A DNA stretch of 64,000 bases, from the NCBI RefSeq assembly GCF_003002095.1, contig NZ_PVZC01000009.1, positions 1-64,000 of the forward strand, read 5' to 3'. Of this stretch, positions 43,828 through 53,399 are shown piece after piece. The position numbers were made by a program, and so were the translations under genes. Position 1 is the first letter of the stretch. Every line of letters starts with the position of its first letter. The notes below the pieces were generated by a model. The model was not told the DNA's origin. It worked only from the letters and a program-made list of their open reading frames with translations, and searched no databases. The stretch comes from Allonocardiopsis opalescens. GTDB taxonomy: Bacteria; Actinomycetota; Actinomycetes; Streptosporangiales; Streptosporangiaceae.

Positions 43828-44487
43828 TCAGTGCCGTCCGGCGACCCGGTCGGCGAGTGCTCCGTCGCGCGCCACCCGGACCAGGCCCGCGGCGAGCGGC
43901 GCCATGTCCTCGCCGGCCACGGCGCCCGCCAGCCGGTCCGCGCTGTGCGGTAGCCCGACCTCGCCGGCGCCCTTGAGGGCCAGATCGTCCAGGTACGGCC
44001 GCAGCCACGGCCACACGGCCTGCGCCTCGCGGCAGAAGATGTCCACACCGGTGGGGCCGATCCCGGGGAAGCGGCGCAGCGCCCGGCGGAGTCCCGCGGT
44101 GTCGCGGCCGGCCTCGTCCGCCATCTTCCGCAGGTCGCCGGAGTAGCGGTCCAGCGCGATGTCCGCGCACTCCCCCAAGCGGCTTGAGGTGCTCTCGTCA
44201 TAGCGCCGGTAGTGGCCGCGCCCCAGCGCGTCCACCCGCTGCTGCCAGCTCAAGCCCGCCATTCCGCGGGCGGTGGTGCCGCCCGCCTTGAACAGCTCCC
44301 GGGCGGCGGCCACCGCGACCTCCGAGCCGATCCGCGCGCTCAGCAGGTTGGCCAGTACCAGCAGCTGCCACAGGGGGGCGGGCTGGTCGCGCAGCCGGAT
44401 CCCGGCCTGCTCGGCGTAGGTGCGGCCCGCCTCGTCCAGCAGGACGCGGACGCGCTCGCGGGTGGCGGCGGTGCCCTTGGCGGCCAT
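43828..44487 (-). CDS. HhH-GPD family protein (endonuclease III-like)
   Basis: A 219-residue helical protein. The hairpin-helix-hairpin is LRRFPGIGPTGVDIFCREAQ, and the N-terminal half has PLWQLLVLANLLSARIGSEV and AAARELFKAGGTTARGMAGL, matching the DNA-glycosylase superfamily. The Cys4 iron-sulfur cluster of endonuclease III is absent, and the lysine of bifunctional enzymes is not evident, so the enzymatic role is open. ATG 44487 is preferred; GTG 44499 is possible. Confidence 0.75.
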   Translation of the reverse strand: MAAKGTAATRERVRVLLDEAGRTYAEQAGIRLRDQPAPLWQLLVLANLLSARIGSEVAVAAARELFKAGGTTARGMAGLSWQQRVDALGRGHYRRYDESTSSRLGECADIALDRYSGDLRKMADEAGRDTAGLRRALRRFPGIGPTGVDIFCREAQAVWPWLRPYLDDLALKGAGEVGLPHSADRLAGAVAGEDMAPLAAGLVRVARDGALADRVAGRH

Positions 44488-44587
44488 GGTCGGTGTCACC
44501 TCGCTGTCTCGGTTCGAGTGGCCGACTACCCACGGATCCGCGCTTCCCCACGCCCGGGAGGCGGCCGGATCCCGGCCGCGCCAGCCG

Positions 44588-45268
44588 TCACAGCAGGTCG
44601 GAGACCGGGTAGAGCTCGGCGAAGCGCGAGGCCGGATCGATCCAGCGGACCAGGTCGGCGAAGTCATCCTCGGCCTCGGCCAGTTCGTCGCAGCCGTCGA
44701 GCAGCCCGCCGTCCACGGTGCGGTGGATCCAGTGCCAGCGCCAGCCGATCTCGGTGAAGGCGACGGCCGAGGAGGCCAGCGGATACCACCCGCCCGCCCC
44801 GTCCGGGGTGAGGACCGCTCCCCCGCCCTTGACGAAGCCGATCACCCGGCCGCTCCGGCCCGGGCCCGGGAGGTCGAGCAGGTAGCGGCCGCCGTCGTCG
44901 CGCACCCGCGGCGCTCCGGGCGCCGCCCCGGCCCGGTGGCCGAACAGCGACGCGGGCAGCCCGAAGCGGGTCAGGGCGGCGCGGTCGTGGCCGGGCAGCT
45001 CCCAGCCCTCGGCGCCGGGCGGCCGCACCGGCTCGCCCGCCGCGGCCAGCTCGCCCAGCGGCGCGGTGACCGCCCACAGGTGGCGGGCCGCGCCGTCGTG
45101 CATCGGCAGTCCGCGCAGGTTCAGCACGGTGCGGTCGTACGCGGTGACCGGCCACTCCTCGATCTCGGCGCGGCGGGCGCGGCCGGCCGCCACCAGCAGG
45201 CCGGGATCAGGGAGGGACAGGCACCACAGGTACGGAGCCGGCTCGGCCTCCCACTCCTCGTCGTCCAT
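44588..45268 (-). CDS. Hypothetical protein, possibly SUKH-like
   Basis: A 226-residue soluble protein, acidic, that I do not recognise with certainty. The order of elements (FGLPASLFG, then GRYLLDLPGPGRSGRVIGFV, a tryptophan-rich WRWHWIHRT segment and an acidic C-terminus) is faintly like SUKH-4 immunity proteins, but no toxin gene is nearby. ATG 45268 is preceded by a GGAG. Treat the family hint as weak. Confidence 0.5.
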   Translation of the reverse strand: MDDEEWEAEPAPYLWCLSLPDPGLLVAAGRARRAEIEEWPVTAYDRTVLNLRGLPMHDGAARHLWAVTAPLGELAAAGEPVRPPGAEGWELPGHDRAALTRFGLPASLFGHRAGAAPGAPRVRDDGGRYLLDLPGPGRSGRVIGFVKGGGAVLTPDGAGGWYPLASSAVAFTEIGWRWHWIHRTVDGGLLDGCDELAEAEDDFADLVRWIDPASRFAELYPVSDLL

Positions 45269-45338
45269 CGCCCCCGCTCCCGGTCCGCCGCCGTGCGGAC
45301 GCTACCGCCGGGGTGCGACAGCGCGGACGGGCCCGCCG

Positions 45339-47393
45339 TCACGGGTCCTCGCCGGGTCGCGCGCCGTGGGCGGCCGGGTACCCCTCGTCGCCCCGGAACA
45401 CCCCGCGCACCGCGGTGACGGCGGCCGTCACCGGCTCAAGCGGGCCGCCGTCGGGCAGCGGCAGGTCGGCCAGCTGGGTGCCGCCGCGCAGCGCGGCCGA
45501 CAGGTCGGCGAGCGCGCGGGTGAGCTGGTGCACCTCGGTGGGGTCGGGCTCGGCGCCGCCCTCGTCGCGGATGTGGATGGTGGTGGCGGCCACGGTGTCC
45601 AGCACCCGTTCCAGTGCCACCAGCGCCGGCCACCACGCCGTGATGCGCCGCCGCAGCGCCGGGGGCTCCGACAGCGCCCGCTGGAAGACGTTGCGCAGGT
45701 CCGACAGCGCCCGGTAGGCGTTGCGGCGCGACTCCCAGGTGTGCGCGCCGCTGAGCGCCTGGTCGGTGTAGCGGGCGGCGGCGGTGACGCTGTCGGCGAA
45801 CTGGCGGCCGACGTCGGCGTGCCAGCTCGACGGCCAGAAGGCGTAGCCGACGACGAAGACGATGACGCAGCCGATGGCGGTGTCCAGGATCCGGGAGGCG
45901 ACCAGTTCCCAGCCGCCGCCGGCCAGCAGGTCGACCAGTAGCAGCACCAGTGGCGCGTTCACCGTGCTGAACAGGCCGTAGTTGAGGCGCAGGCCCATCG
46001 GCATCAGCCAGGCGAACAGCGCCATCGGCAGCAGCATCCACGGCCCGTAGGGCACCACGGCCAGCACCGCGCCGCCGATCGCGGCGCCCAGCACCGTCCC
46101 GATGCCGCGCTGCATCGCGCGGGCGAACACCGAGCCGAGGTCGGGCTTCATCACCAGCGCGACGGTGAGGATCACCCAGTAGGAGTGGTCGACGATGCCC
46201 AGTTCGTTGACGGTGGCGGCGACCGCGACGCACGCGGTCAGCCGGATCGCGTACAGCCGGAACAGGTGGCCGCGCAGCGCCTCGGCGAGCACGTGCGGCC
46301 AGCGGGCCCGGCCGCGCCTGCGGCCGCCGGCATGGCCCCGCAGCTGGTCGCCCGCGTACTCCGGCAGCCGCCGCTGCCGCTCGGTGGGGGTGCCGCCGCC
46401 CATCAGGTCGGCCACATCGCGCAGCGCGGTGTGCAGGGCGCGGCTGGCCGGGGAGACGAACAGCGGCTCGGGCGGGGCGGGCGGCGGCTCGCCGTGCCGG
46501 ATGGCGCCGGGCAGCGAGGACATGAAGGCGACGGTCACCGCCCGAGGGGCGCGCCCCTCGTGCGCGAGGGCCAGCACCGCCTCGGTGATCGGGTTGGCCT
46601 GGTTCAGTACGGCGACCAGCCGGTTGCGGGCGGAGTCGGTGCCCTCCGACACGGCCCGCGCCGACATCAGGTCGTCATAGGCCTGGTTGAGTGCGGTCGT
46701 CAGCTCCTTGCGGCGCGACGCGAACTCGTCGGTGTGCACGGCGGCGAAGAGGTCGGTGAGCGCCTGGTAGGCGGCCGCCACGCTCTCGCGTTCGGGCCGG
46801 CTGGGCCGCAGCGGCCAGCCGGCCAGGGTGAGCAGCACCGCCCAGGCGCCGCCGGCCAGGAACAGCGCGGGCCCGAGCCAGAACGGGCCGGGCAGTGGCA
46901 CGCCGACGCCCAGGCTGGCGAAGAGCAGCAGCTGGATGCCGGCCACCGAGCCGACCGAGGAGGCGGCGCTGGCCGCGGCCGACAGCAGGGCGAGCCCGCA
47001 GAACACCACCACGGTGATCCAGCCGTTGCCTTGCGCCAGCGAGCCGACCAGCACCCCGAAGGCGCCCGCCGGGCAGGTGAGCGCCAGCCGGGCCAGCCGG
47101 TGCCGGTAGGGGCCGCCGCGGTCGGCCATGGTCGCGCCCATCGCGCCCATCGCCACCAGCAGGAACAGCGGCAGCGCGTCCAGGGCCATGCCGAACGCGA
47201 TTGGGGCGGGCACCGCGATGGCGGCCCTGGCCATGTGCGACCAGGGCGGGCGGTCGCGCGGTACCCGCACGGTCTCCACCAGCCAGCGCGGAGCGGCGAA
47301 GCGCTGCAGGCGGTCGACGGCGCCGGTGGGGGCGGCGCCGCCCGCGGTGGCTCCGGGCTCCGGCGCGCCGGCCGGGTGGGGTGGATCGGTCAT
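45339..47393 (-). CDS. FUSC-family membrane transporter
   Basis: A 684-residue inner-membrane protein of the aromatic-acid-exporter/YccS type. Two blocks of about six hydrophobic helices (roughly residues 45-190 and 385-500) are separated by a soluble helical stretch. VNELGIVDHSYWVILTVALVMKPD (given here in part: HSYWVILTVALVMKPD) and SVFARAMQRGIGTVLGAAIG in the second block form the FUSC signature. ATG 47393 starts MTDPPHPAG. Probably an efflux system; substrate unknown. Confidence 0.88.
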   Translation of the reverse strand: MTDPPHPAGAPEPGATAGGAAPTGAVDRLQRFAAPRWLVETVRVPRDRPPWSHMARAAIAVPAPIAFGMALDALPLFLLVAMGAMGATMADRGGPYRHRLARLALTCPAGAFGVLVGSLAQGNGWITVVVFCGLALLSAAASAASSVGSVAGIQLLLFASLGVGVPLPGPFWLGPALFLAGGAWAVLLTLAGWPLRPSRPERESVAAAYQALTDLFAAVHTDEFASRRKELTTALNQAYDDLMSARAVSEGTDSARNRLVAVLNQANPITEAVLALAHEGRAPRAVTVAFMSSLPGAIRHGEPPPAPPEPLFVSPASRALHTALRDVADLMGGGTPTERQRRLPEYAGDQLRGHAGGRRRGRARWPHVLAEALRGHLFRLYAIRLTACVAVAATVNELGIVDHSYWVILTVALVMKPDLGSVFARAMQRGIGTVLGAAIGGAVLAVVPYGPWMLLPMALFAWLMPMGLRLNYGLFSTVNAPLVLLLVDLLAGGGWELVASRILDTAIGCVIVFVVGYAFWPSSWHADVGRQFADSVTAAARYTDQALSGAHTWESRRNAYRALSDLRNVFQRALSEPPALRRRITAWWPALVALERVLDTVAATTIHIRDEGGAEPDPTEVHQLTRALADLSAALRGGTQLADLPLPDGGPLEPVTAAVTAVRGVFRGDEGYPAAHGARPGEDP

Positions 47394-47448
47394 CGGTGCC
47401 CATCTTCCCTCGCGCGGGGCGCGCACGCCCACCAGGGCGCGCGGACGG

Positions 47449-47486
47449 GTCCGCCCCCGCCCGCACGGAGGCGGGCGGGGGCGGAC
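47449..47486 (-). terminator. Terminator of the dipeptidyl-peptidase gene
   Basis: GTCCGCCCCCGCCCGC, 6-base loop, GCGGGCGGGGGCGGAC: a perfect 16-bp stem directly after the S15 peptidase stop on the minus strand. Confidence 0.75.
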
Positions 47487-47505
47487 CTCGGTGTGCCGGG
47501 GCCGG

Positions 47506-49470
47506 TCAGCGGAACTCCGGCCGCCGCCAGTCCTCGCCCGTGCCGTAGGCGCGGGCCGACCGCTCGGTGTCCACGACCGCCGGCTGCGCGACCGCCGGCA
47601 CCGCTCCGGCGGAGATCGGCAGGTCGAGCCGGCTGCCCGCCAGGTCGACGCGGACCGTGGCGCCGGTCGGGTCGGGCTCGGTGTACTCCAGGTCGGACTG
47701 GGTGATCGCCAGGCCGAGCACGTGACCGGCCGGGATGACGGTGTCGTAGGTGTTGAACGGGACGGTGATCGTGTACCAGCGGCCCGGCTGCAGCGGCTCG
47801 GGGAGTTCGAGCGAGGCGTGGTGCGCCGCGTTCATCCAGCCCCGGGTCAGCGGGTACACATCGGTGGTGATCTCGTTGATCGCGGTGTCGATGTAGCAGG
47901 AGTCGTCGGTGGCCGAGGACTCGCCCCAGCAGGACTCCGTCTCCAGGTCCCTGATGCCCTCGCCGTCGGACGCGTAGTCGATCCTGGTGCGCTCGCCGTA
48001 GGCGGTCAGCCGCGCGGTGAGCGTGGTGGTCGGGCGGTCCACCTGGACCCGCAGGGTCACGCTGGGCGTGCCCGACAGGCGCAGGTCGCGGCGGAGCGGG
48101 CCGCTGAGGAAGCTGAGCCGGCCGTCCAGCGGCCGGGACGGGTCGGCCACGACCTGGCCCTCGGTCAGCTCGGGCACGTCGGTGAACTCCCGCTCGGCCG
48201 CGCCGCCGCGCCGCGGGGTGATCACGCCGGTGGTGCCGTCGCCGTCGCCGAGGTGCAGCGCCTGGGTGCGGACGTTCGCGGCCGGCCAGGTGTCCTCGGT
48301 GGTCCAGCTGCCGTCGGGCCGCTCGATATCGGCCATCGGCTCGTCCAGGATGCCGTTGTCCAGGTCGTACAGCTCATGGTCGAACCAGCGGTGCAGGGTG
48401 TCGACCCACTCGGCGCGCCGGAAGTCGAAGGGGTCGATGTGGCCGGTCTGGGTGAGCCAGATCTTGCGGGTCACCCCGGCGTCGGCGAGCGCGTCCCACC
48501 AGGCGCCGAACTGGGTGGTGGTGACGTTCAGGTCGTTGACGCCGTGCACCACGAACACGCTCGCGGTGACCCGGTCGGCGTCGGGCCGGAAGTCCCGCTC
48601 GGCCCAGTACGCGTTGTAGCTGCCGGTCGCGTCGTCGGCCGCCTCGGCCTCGGCGGCGAAGATCTCGTCGCACACGCCTTCGGGGCGGCCGTTGACCACC
48701 TCGGCCAGGAAGGTCGGGTAGCCGCTGCTGCGCAGCACACCGTTGTAGCGCTGGTAGTCGTACCAGCTGGAGATGGCGCCCAGCGGCACGATCGTCTCCA
48801 GGCCCTCCACGCCGGTGGCGGCGACGCCGTTGGCGACGCTGCCGTCCCAGGACTTGCCGATCATGCCGACGCGGCCGTTGGTCCAGTCGGCGACGACCTG
48901 CTGTCCGTCGGCGTCGTAGGCGGTGGCGCGGCCGTTCAGCCAGTCGATGACGGCGCGGGCGCTGGTCACCTCGGCGCTGCCGCCGACGTCCATGCAGCCG
49001 GTGGAGCGGTTGGTGCCGGCCAGGTCGGCGGCGACGTAGGCGTAGCCGCGCGGCACGAAGTAGTTGTCGTAGTGCATCGGGAAGGCGGTGATGAGGCCGT
49101 TCTCGTCGTACTGCTTCAGCTCGCCCTCGTTGCCGCGGCCGCAGCAGTCGAAGTAGGGCGAGCCCATCATGACGGCGGGCACGTCCTGCCCGGCCTCGGC
49201 GGCCTCGCGTGGGCGGATGACGTCGACGGCGATGCGGTCGGGCTCGCCGTCCTCGTCGCTGTCCAGGCCCTCGGCCTCCACCCAGACGCTCTCGCGGATC
49301 GCGTCGGCGTAGTCGTAGACGGGGACGGTCTGCGTGCCGTCGACGTTCGGCGGGGTGACCGGCTGCGCGGCCGCGGTGGCGGGGGCGAGCAGGGCGGCGA
49401 GGACGGCGGCGGCGAGCACGGCGGCGGTCAGAGGGTGCGACCGGCTCCGCGCACGCGGATGCTGTGGCAT
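47506..49470 (-). CDS. Secreted X-Pro dipeptidyl-peptidase (S15 family)
   Basis: A 654-residue exported serine peptidase that removes X-Pro dipeptides. The N-terminal signal has basic residues, a long alanine-rich core (AAVLAAAVLAALLAPATAAA) and an AxA-type site near residue 35. The catalytic triad is visible: Ser in MIGKSWDGSVANGVA, Asp in VHGVNDLNV, His in TQTGHIDPFDF. A C-terminal beta-sandwich (VTLRVQVDRPTTTLTARLTA) completes the PepX_C fold. ATG 49470 has GGAG seven bases upstream. Confidence 0.92.
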   Translation of the reverse strand: MPQHPRARSRSHPLTAAVLAAAVLAALLAPATAAAQPVTPPNVDGTQTVPVYDYADAIRESVWVEAEGLDSDEDGEPDRIAVDVIRPREAAEAGQDVPAVMMGSPYFDCCGRGNEGELKQYDENGLITAFPMHYDNYFVPRGYAYVAADLAGTNRSTGCMDVGGSAEVTSARAVIDWLNGRATAYDADGQQVVADWTNGRVGMIGKSWDGSVANGVAATGVEGLETIVPLGAISSWYDYQRYNGVLRSSGYPTFLAEVVNGRPEGVCDEIFAAEAEAADDATGSYNAYWAERDFRPDADRVTASVFVVHGVNDLNVTTTQFGAWWDALADAGVTRKIWLTQTGHIDPFDFRRAEWVDTLHRWFDHELYDLDNGILDEPMADIERPDGSWTTEDTWPAANVRTQALHLGDGDGTTGVITPRRGGAAEREFTDVPELTEGQVVADPSRPLDGRLSFLSGPLRRDLRLSGTPSVTLRVQVDRPTTTLTARLTAYGERTRIDYASDGEGIRDLETESCWGESSATDDSCYIDTAINEITTDVYPLTRGWMNAAHHASLELPEPLQPGRWYTITVPFNTYDTVIPAGHVLGLAITQSDLEYTEPDPTGATVRVDLAGSRLDLPISAGAVPAVAQPAVVDTERSARAYGTGEDWRRPEFR

Positions 49471-49596
49471 GTACCAGCTCCGGGGGTCGAACCGCCGGCT
49501 CCGCGCTCGGCACGCAATCCGGCGGGTGCCAACGTATCCCGGCTAACCGTATGCATCTACGAAGCTTTTGTCACTGGGCGCACCGGCGCGCGCACG

Positions 49597-50910
49597 TCAT
49601 CGGCGGGAGGATTCCTCCGGCGGTGCCGGACGGGTGAAGGCGTCGGCGGCGGCGTTGGAGGCGGCGGCCACCGCGCGCTCCAGCGGACCGCGCCCCAAGG
49701 TCAGCCGCCAGGCGGTGGCGAACAGCAGGGTGCCGATCAGGAAGAACTCCGGGACGGCGTCGATGAAGCCCAGCGGCGAGGCGGGCTCGTTCATCACCGC
49801 GAGGATCACCACGTGCAGGGTGTAGACGGTGAACGGCATCGAGCCGACCGCGGCCAGCGGGTACAGCGCCCAGCGCAGCCGGTCGCCGAGGAACAGGCAG
49901 AGGGCGAGCACGGCGAGGGCGGTGCCGGCGGAGCCGAGGATCTCGAAGGTGGTGCCGCTGTGCGGGGTGGCGACGAACAGCCAGCCGGGGTCGTCGGCGG
50001 GCACCGTGCCGTGCCAGCGGCCCAGGCTCTCCTCCACCTCGGTGCCCTCGGGCATGGGGTACGGGCTGGCCGAGGGGCCCGCGGCGAGCCGCGCCAGGAT
50101 CCCGCCGCCGTGCAGCGCGTAGGAGGACAGGCCGTAACCGAGCAGGGCCAGCAGGCCGCCGGCGCCCAGCAGGGTGAAGCGCACCTGGGCGGAGCCGAGG
50201 TCGAGGCGGCCGACGGCCATGCCGGCCAGCAGGAAGGCCAGGAAGGTGAGCGCCGGGTAGGTGCCCAGGAGCAGGAAGTCGGTGAAGCCCTCGCCGGACA
50301 GCGCGGCGACCGGGTCGACGGCGCGGGCCGTGTCGAGCCAGGCCCACGGCAGCGGGCCGTACTCGAAGCCCCAGCGCAGCGCGAAGGACAGCTGCGGTCC
50401 GGCCAGCGCGGCGACGGCCGCGGCGATCGCCAGGCCCCGGGCGCGCAGCCGCAGGAAGGGCAGCGCGAGCAGGAAGAAACAGCCGTAGTAGTTCAGGATG
50501 ACCGAGACGCCGGAGTCCAGGGTGGTCAGCACGCTGCCGACCAGCAGCAGGATCAGCGCCCTGGCCGCGACCTTCCACAGGGTCCGCCGCCCCTCCGCGC
50601 CCGTCTTCGGCTCGGCGCGGCCGGAGATGATGGCCAGCGAGATGCCGGCCAGGAAGGCGAACAGGATCGAGGAGCGGCCGCGGGTCAGCTCGTACACCAG
50701 TTCGTTGGCGTCGCCGGCGAGGAAGGCGACGCCGGTGTGCACGGTGAACATGCCGAAGATCGCCAGGCTGCGGGCGATGTCGACGCCGACCAGCCGGCCG
50801 CCGGACGCGGGGTCGCGGGTGGCGGCGCGGGGTGCGTCCGCGTCGGTCGGCTCGGCCGTGGCCACCACGTCCGCGTCGGCGCGGGCGGTGGAGGGGTCCC
50901 GGTGTTCCAT
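49597..50910 (-). CDS. DUF418/heparan-acetyltransferase-like membrane protein
   Basis: A 437-residue polytopic protein with about ten hydrophobic segments after a charged 40-residue N-tail. It contains LVGVDIARSLAIFGMFTVHT, the DUF1624/DUF418 opening motif, RALILLLVGSVLTTLDSG, and VGSMPFTVYTLHVVILAVMN. Members are probably membrane acyltransferases. ATG 50910 follows GGAAGG. It is divergent from the M15-like gene. Confidence 0.8.
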   Translation of the reverse strand: MEHRDPSTARADADVVATAEPTDADAPRAATRDPASGGRLVGVDIARSLAIFGMFTVHTGVAFLAGDANELVYELTRGRSSILFAFLAGISLAIISGRAEPKTGAEGRRTLWKVAARALILLLVGSVLTTLDSGVSVILNYYGCFFLLALPFLRLRARGLAIAAAVAALAGPQLSFALRWGFEYGPLPWAWLDTARAVDPVAALSGEGFTDFLLLGTYPALTFLAFLLAGMAVGRLDLGSAQVRFTLLGAGGLLALLGYGLSSYALHGGGILARLAAGPSASPYPMPEGTEVEESLGRWHGTVPADDPGWLFVATPHSGTTFEILGSAGTALAVLALCLFLGDRLRWALYPLAAVGSMPFTVYTLHVVILAVMNEPASPLGFIDAVPEFFLIGTLLFATAWRLTLGRGPLERAVAAASNAAADAFTRPAPPEESSRR

Positions 50911-51048
50911 CACGCCTTCCAGAATGCCCGCCGAGGGGTAAAACCAGGCGGAACTCGGGCGAAGTCCGGCTTCCTCAGCATAGGGGGCGAGCCGGGCGGC
51001 GGCGCGTCCTTTCGCCGGGTGAGCAGGTCGGGCGCATAGGCTTCCCGC

Positions 51049-51756
51049 GTGCACAGATTCGGGTGTGTGGCGATCGTCGTCGTGCTGCTGGCGGCGCTGG
51101 CCGGGGGCGGCTACTGGCTGGCCAGGGAGCTGGGCGTCCCGCTGGTCAGCGCGGCCTGCCTGGTGCAGGTCGACGGCGAGCCGGTCGGCATCGACCGCGA
51201 GCACGCCATGCGGGCGACCACCGCGGCGGTCACCGGCGACGACCCGGGCGAGGGGGTGGACCCCGCGGTGGTGCGCGCGCTGCGGGAGGGGGCGCCGGAC
51301 GGGCCGGGACCCGTGCTGACCTGCCGCGCCACCGCCCCCGAGGGGCTGGCCGCGGAGGAGATGACCGAGACGGGGCTGACCCCGCGCGCCCAGACCGTGC
51401 TGGACGAGATGAACGAGGTCTTCGGCGAGCTGAGCGTGGGCGGCTACGAGCCGGGCGGGATCAGCTCCGGGCACGGCGACGACTCCGCGCACTACGACGG
51501 GCGCGCCATCGACGTGTTCTACCGGCCGATCAGCACCGAGGGGCGGCGCGAGGGCTGGCTGATGTCGCAGTGGCTGGTGGCGCACGCCGAGCGGCTGGCC
51601 CTGGCGGTGGTGATCTTCGACGACCGGATCTGGAGCACCCAGTTCTCCGCCGCCGGCTGGCGCCCGTACAGCATCACCCCCACCGGCGACGAGGCGGTCG
51701 ACGAGATCCTGCGCCACATCGACCATGTGCACGTGGACGTGATCGAGCAGAGCTGA
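51049..51756 (+). CDS. Membrane-anchored protein with M15-peptidase-like zinc motif
   Basis: A 235-residue protein with one N-terminal hydrophobic helix (CVAIVVVLLAALAGGGYWLA) and an extracytoplasmic domain. SSGHGDDSAHYDGRAIDVFY and HIDHVHVDV resemble the zinc ligands of M15-type peptidoglycan carboxypeptidases (SxHxxGxAxD and HxH), though spacing differs. It is likely leaderless: TAGGCT (51037-51042) ends six bases before the GTG and no ribosome site exists. The substrate would be cell-wall peptide if active. Confidence 0.65.
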   Translation: MHRFGCVAIVVVLLAALAGGGYWLARELGVPLVSAACLVQVDGEPVGIDREHAMRATTAAVTGDDPGEGVDPAVVRALREGAPDGPGPVLTCRATAPEGLAAEEMTETGLTPRAQTVLDEMNEVFGELSVGGYEPGGISSGHGDDSAHYDGRAIDVFYRPISTEGRREGWLMSQWLVAHAERLALAVVIFDDRIWSTQFSAAGWRPYSITPTGDEAVDEILRHIDHVHVDVIEQS

Positions 51757-51791
51757 AGCGGCGGCGCGCCCCGCCTAGGATCGGCGGCGTC

Positions 51792-52337
51792 ATGAGAGCC
51801 GACGCCGCGCGCAACCGGGAGGCCGTCCTGCTGGCCGGCGCCCGGCTGCTGTACACCGACCCGTCCGCCGGCATGGCCGCGATCGCGGCCGCCGCCGGGG
51901 TGGACCGCCGCACGGTGTACCGGCACTTCCCCGACCGCGCGGCGCTGCTCGCGGGGGTCCACGCGGCGCGGCTGACCGCGATCGAGCGGGCCTTCGACGA
52001 CGCCCGGCTGGACCGGGCGCCGATCGCGGTGGCGCTGCACCGGCTGGCTGAGGGCGTCATCGCGGCCAGCCGCCGCTGGCCGGTGGACACGGCGCTGCTG
52101 GACCAGGACGAGGCCGCCCGCGTCCGCTCGCTGGCGCTGGCCGAGCGGCTGGACGAGTTCGTGCAGCGCGCGGTGCGCGAGGGGCTGCTCCGCGGCGACC
52201 TGCCGACGGGCTGGGCCCGTTCGATGGTGGTGCGCCTGCTCGACCTGGCCGCGCACCAGCTGCCCACCCTGGGCCCCGCCCCGGCCGCCGACGTGGTGGT
52301 GCGCTCGCTGCTGGACGGTATCGGCGCCCCGGTCTGA
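51792..52337 (+). CDS. TetR-family transcriptional regulator
   Basis: A 181-residue TetR-type repressor: RNREAVLLAGARLLYTDPSA, MAAIAAAAGVDRRTVYRHFP (helix-turn-helix), then an all-helical ligand domain. It follows the M15-like gene by 35 bases and may be co-transcribed, though TAGGAT lies ten bases before its ATG and could serve as its own -10. Target genes are not evident. Confidence 0.82.
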   Translation: MRADAARNREAVLLAGARLLYTDPSAGMAAIAAAAGVDRRTVYRHFPDRAALLAGVHAARLTAIERAFDDARLDRAPIAVALHRLAEGVIAASRRWPVDTALLDQDEAARVRSLALAERLDEFVQRAVREGLLRGDLPTGWARSMVVRLLDLAAHQLPTLGPAPAADVVVRSLLDGIGAPV

Positions 52338-52385
52338 TCCGCCCGCCTAGCGGGGCGACCCGGGCGGTTTGTTACCGTATGGGGC

Positions 52386-52465
52386 TACGACGCGGGGTGC
52401 CCGGACGCCGGGCTGAGAACACACCCGTGGAACCTGATCTAGCTCGTACTAGCGAAGGGACGTCG
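52386..52465 (+). promoter_or_regulatory. TPP riboswitch (THI element)
   Basis: The conserved aptamer is plain: GGGGTGCC, then GCTGAGA, ACCC, GAACCTGATCTAGCTCGTAC and GCGAAGGGA, closed by CGACG/CGTCG pairing (P1). The ribosome site of thiD (AGGGA) lies in the 3' conserved strand of the aptamer, so thiamine pyrophosphate binding should block translation. Confidence 0.96.
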
Positions 52466-52468
52466 GCC

Positions 52469-53323
52469 ATGGCCACGGGCTCCCCTGTTTTCCCGCACTC
52501 CCCCACCTCTCCCGGCCCCATCCCCAACGTGCTGACCATCGCGGGCACCGACCCCAGCGGCGGCGCCGGCATCCAGGCCGACCTCAAGACCTTCTCCGCG
52601 CTCGGCGGCTACGGCATGTCGGTCGTCACCGCCCTGGTCGCGCAGACGACCACCGGCGTGAGCGCGGTGCGGGTGGTCGAGCCCGACTTCGTCACCGCCC
52701 AGCTCGACACCCTCTTCGGCGACGTACGGGTGGACGCCGTCAAGATCGGCATGGTCGCCAACGCGGGCATCGTGCACGCCGTCGCCAAGGCGCTGGACCG
52801 CCACCGCCCGGCCGCCGTCGTGCTCGACCCGGTCATGGTGGCCAAGAGCGGCGACGCGCTGCTCGACCCCGACGCCGCCGCGGCCGTCCGCGACGAACTG
52901 CTCCCGCGCGCCGACCTGATCACCCCGAACCTGCCCGAGGCGGCGGCGCTGCTCGGCGCGGACGAGGCGGCCGACGAGGCGGCAATGCCCGAGCAGGCGC
53001 AGCGCCTGCTCGACCTCGGCCCGCGCTTGGTCCTGCTCAAGGGCGGCCACCTCACCGGCCCCACCAGCACGGACCTGCTCGTCGGCGAGGGCCTGCCCGA
53101 GCCCCTGGCCCTGACCGCCCCCCGGGTGCCCACCCGCAACACCCACGGCACCGGCTGCACCCTGTCGTCCGCGATCGCCGCCCTGCGCCCCCGCCGCCCC
53201 GACTGGCCCGCCGCCGTCACCGACGCCAAGGACTACCTCACCGGCGCCCTCCGCCACGCCGACGACCTCGACGTGGGCCATGGGCACGGGCCGGTGCACC
53301 ACTTCTTCGCGATGTGGGCGTGA
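52469..53323 (+). CDS. thiD: Hydroxymethylpyrimidine/phosphomethylpyrimidine kinase
   Basis: A 284-residue ribokinase-fold enzyme that makes HMP pyrophosphate for thiamine synthesis. It contains NVLTIAGTDPSGGAGIQADL, GMSVVTALVAQTTTGVSAVR, DPVMVAKSGDALLDPDA and TRNTHGTGCTLSSAIAALRP, the anion-hole GTGC motif. About 20 extra residues precede the conserved start. ATG 52469 directly follows the riboswitch. It is monocistronic here. Confidence 0.95.
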   Translation: MATGSPVFPHSPTSPGPIPNVLTIAGTDPSGGAGIQADLKTFSALGGYGMSVVTALVAQTTTGVSAVRVVEPDFVTAQLDTLFGDVRVDAVKIGMVANAGIVHAVAKALDRHRPAAVVLDPVMVAKSGDALLDPDAAAAVRDELLPRADLITPNLPEAAALLGADEAADEAAMPEQAQRLLDLGPRLVLLKGGHLTGPTSTDLLVGEGLPEPLALTAPRVPTRNTHGTGCTLSSAIAALRPRRPDWPAAVTDAKDYLTGALRHADDLDVGHGHGPVHHFFAMWA

Positions 53324-53354
53324 CGAAGGTGTACGGCCAGGCCCTCTGTACGTG

Positions 53355-53387
53355 ACTCGCGGCCCCGCTTGGGCGGGGGCCGCAGTC
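53355..53387. terminator. Terminator between thiD and the 118-residue gene
   Basis: GACT then GCGGCCCCGC and its near-complement GCGGGGGCCGC then AGTC form a long stem with one bulge in the gap between convergent genes. Confidence 0.6.
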
Positions 53388-53399
53388 AGTGGCGGGTGG

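Noticed and set aside
44588-45268. Toxin-immunity (SUKH) locus
   Set aside because: The resemblance is weak and no polymorphic toxin gene lies nearby, so it is kept as hypothetical.
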